Source: Pseudomonadota bacterium (GTDB taxonomy: Bacteria > Pseudomonadota > Gammaproteobacteria > Burkholderiales > Burkholderiaceae_D). From it: a stretch of DNA of 64,000 nt. Position numbers and translations under genes: made by a program. Numbering within the stretch: position 1 is the stretch's first letter; each line of letters starts with the position of its first letter. The notes under the pieces were generated by a model. The model had not been told where the DNA came from. It did no database searches and saw only the letters and a list, made by a program, of their open reading frames with translations. Below, piece after piece: positions 63,445 through 64,000 of the stretch. The stretch spans positions 6,176 to 70,175 of the forward strand of contig JAEXJM010000020.1 of the NCBI GenBank assembly GCA_023449275.1. Direction: 5' to 3'.

Positions 63445-63987
63445 GCGGGAGGCATCGGTCAGAGAAGCCGGTTGTCCGATCCGCAGTCGGTAAAATCCCT
63501 GCAAACGACCGTTTGCAGGGATTTTGTCATTCCGGCTTCATGTGAAAAAGCGTTTTGGTGGAGAAACAGGGCAGGCGTCCGGGAACCTGTCGAAGATCCC
63601 GATATGCAAGTCATGTTGTCGGCTGGCATATCGGGACGATCTCTGGCGACACTCTGTAACGGTATGTTTGAACCGGGCTTTGCTGGCAACCCGGAGAAAA
63701 ACGGTAAAATCAGCCTCGATTCCGGAAGGCATTCAGAAAGAGTGGTCGGAGCAATACCTGACAAATTTCAAAGCAGGGTACTTCTTTGATGCAACATGAA
63801 GGGTTATCCCGTTTTGCTGCAACTATGGAATGGCGGATGATCATCCTCTGGAACGGCCTGTTGTATTTTCGTCAACGGAAAAATGGAGCAGCCCTGGTGA
63901 GGCATTGACTTTGGTCAAGGGAAAGAATGAAAATATGACAATAAAAGCAGTACTTTTTTTCATGAACCGTAGAAACAGGAAGAGCAG
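63445..63987. other. Unexplained region after lon
   Basis: About 540 bases. Apart from the terminator at 63492-63525 I see no supported gene or tRNA. Overlapping short frames (for example 63472-63789 plus and 63459-63764 minus) partly translate the terminator and have no recognisable domain. A 39-codon frame at 63789-63908 (MQHEGLSRFAATMEW...) is also unsupported. Confidence 0.4.
63492..63525 (+). terminator. Terminator of lon
   Basis: AAAATCCCTGCAAAC pairs with GTTTGCAGGGATTTT around a 4-base loop (15 base pairs), 47 bases after the lon stop; its T/A arms allow action in both directions. Confidence 0.9.
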
Positions 63988-64000
63988 ATGAATATGAAAC
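63988..64000 (+). CDS. Probable start of a gene running off the window
   Basis: ATG AAT ATG AAA follows AGGAAGAG at good ribosome-site spacing. Only four codons are visible, so no identity can be given. Confidence 0.35.

Overview
The window looks like a chromosomal segment of a betaproteobacterium, most likely Burkholderiales/Oxalobacteraceae. The evidence is the nearly co-directional block yebC-purD-nadD-rsfS-rlmH-maf-rng, the sets radC/FKBP/ispH, nth/rnfB-like ferredoxin, scpB-rluB and tig-clpP-clpX-lon, and a glnA-ntrB-ntrC locus with a sigma-54 promoter. An Oxalobacter-like gut anaerobe would fit the complete gadB-glsA-gadC acid-resistance operon and the absence of hemF between purD and nadD, but the genus is inference. 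Most genes have intermediate GC. Two stretches are clearly richer in AT: the lipopolysaccharide segment at about 4.2-7.5 kb and a giant helicase gene at 15.8-21.4 kb.

Layout. 1-7.4 kb: lipid A/core assembly (msbA, waaF, a GT4 and a GT2 transferase in overlapping order), then a scar where two 5'-truncated transferase-like genes lie back to back, an unfamiliar 418-residue transferase-like gene and an opposing GT9 gene. 7.5-13.4 kb: minus-strand housekeeping genes. 13.6-15.6 kb: glk and ispH, convergent. 15.8-21.4 kb: a single 1839-residue DUF4011 helicase fused to a Vsr-like nuclease and DUF3320, inserted between ispH and radC; this is the best candidate for a defence-type system. 21.7-28.8 kb: radC, an FKBP isomerase, a MoCF-domain protein, the nitrogen-control operon glnA-glnL-glnG with visible NtrC and sigma-54 sites, and an NlpC/P60 hydrolase. 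28.9-35.6 kb: a flavoprotein, the glutamate-dependent acid-resistance operon and dps. 36-42.4 kb: prfB-lysS (prfB with its programmed +1 frameshift), an AEC transporter, xth, a small membrane-protein gene with an apparent -1 frame change, and a YeiH-type exporter. 42.6-51.4 kb: a very large cyclic beta-1,2-glucan synthase. 51.9-57.0 kb: scpB, rluB, nth, an RnfB-like ferredoxin, a ferredoxin-NADP reductase and fdxA. 57.5-63.4 kb: the trigger factor/ClpXP/Lon proteostasis block. The last half kilobase is unexplained apart from a terminator and a probable gene start at the edge.

Functional themes are envelope glycan building (LPS core, cyclic glucan), nitrogen and glutamate handling (glutamine made by GlnA under NtrBC, then glutaminase, decarboxylase and antiporter for acid survival), stress protection (Dps, proteases, Nth, Xth) and ribosome/RNA maintenance. 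I saw no tRNA, rRNA, CRISPR array or intact insertion sequence.
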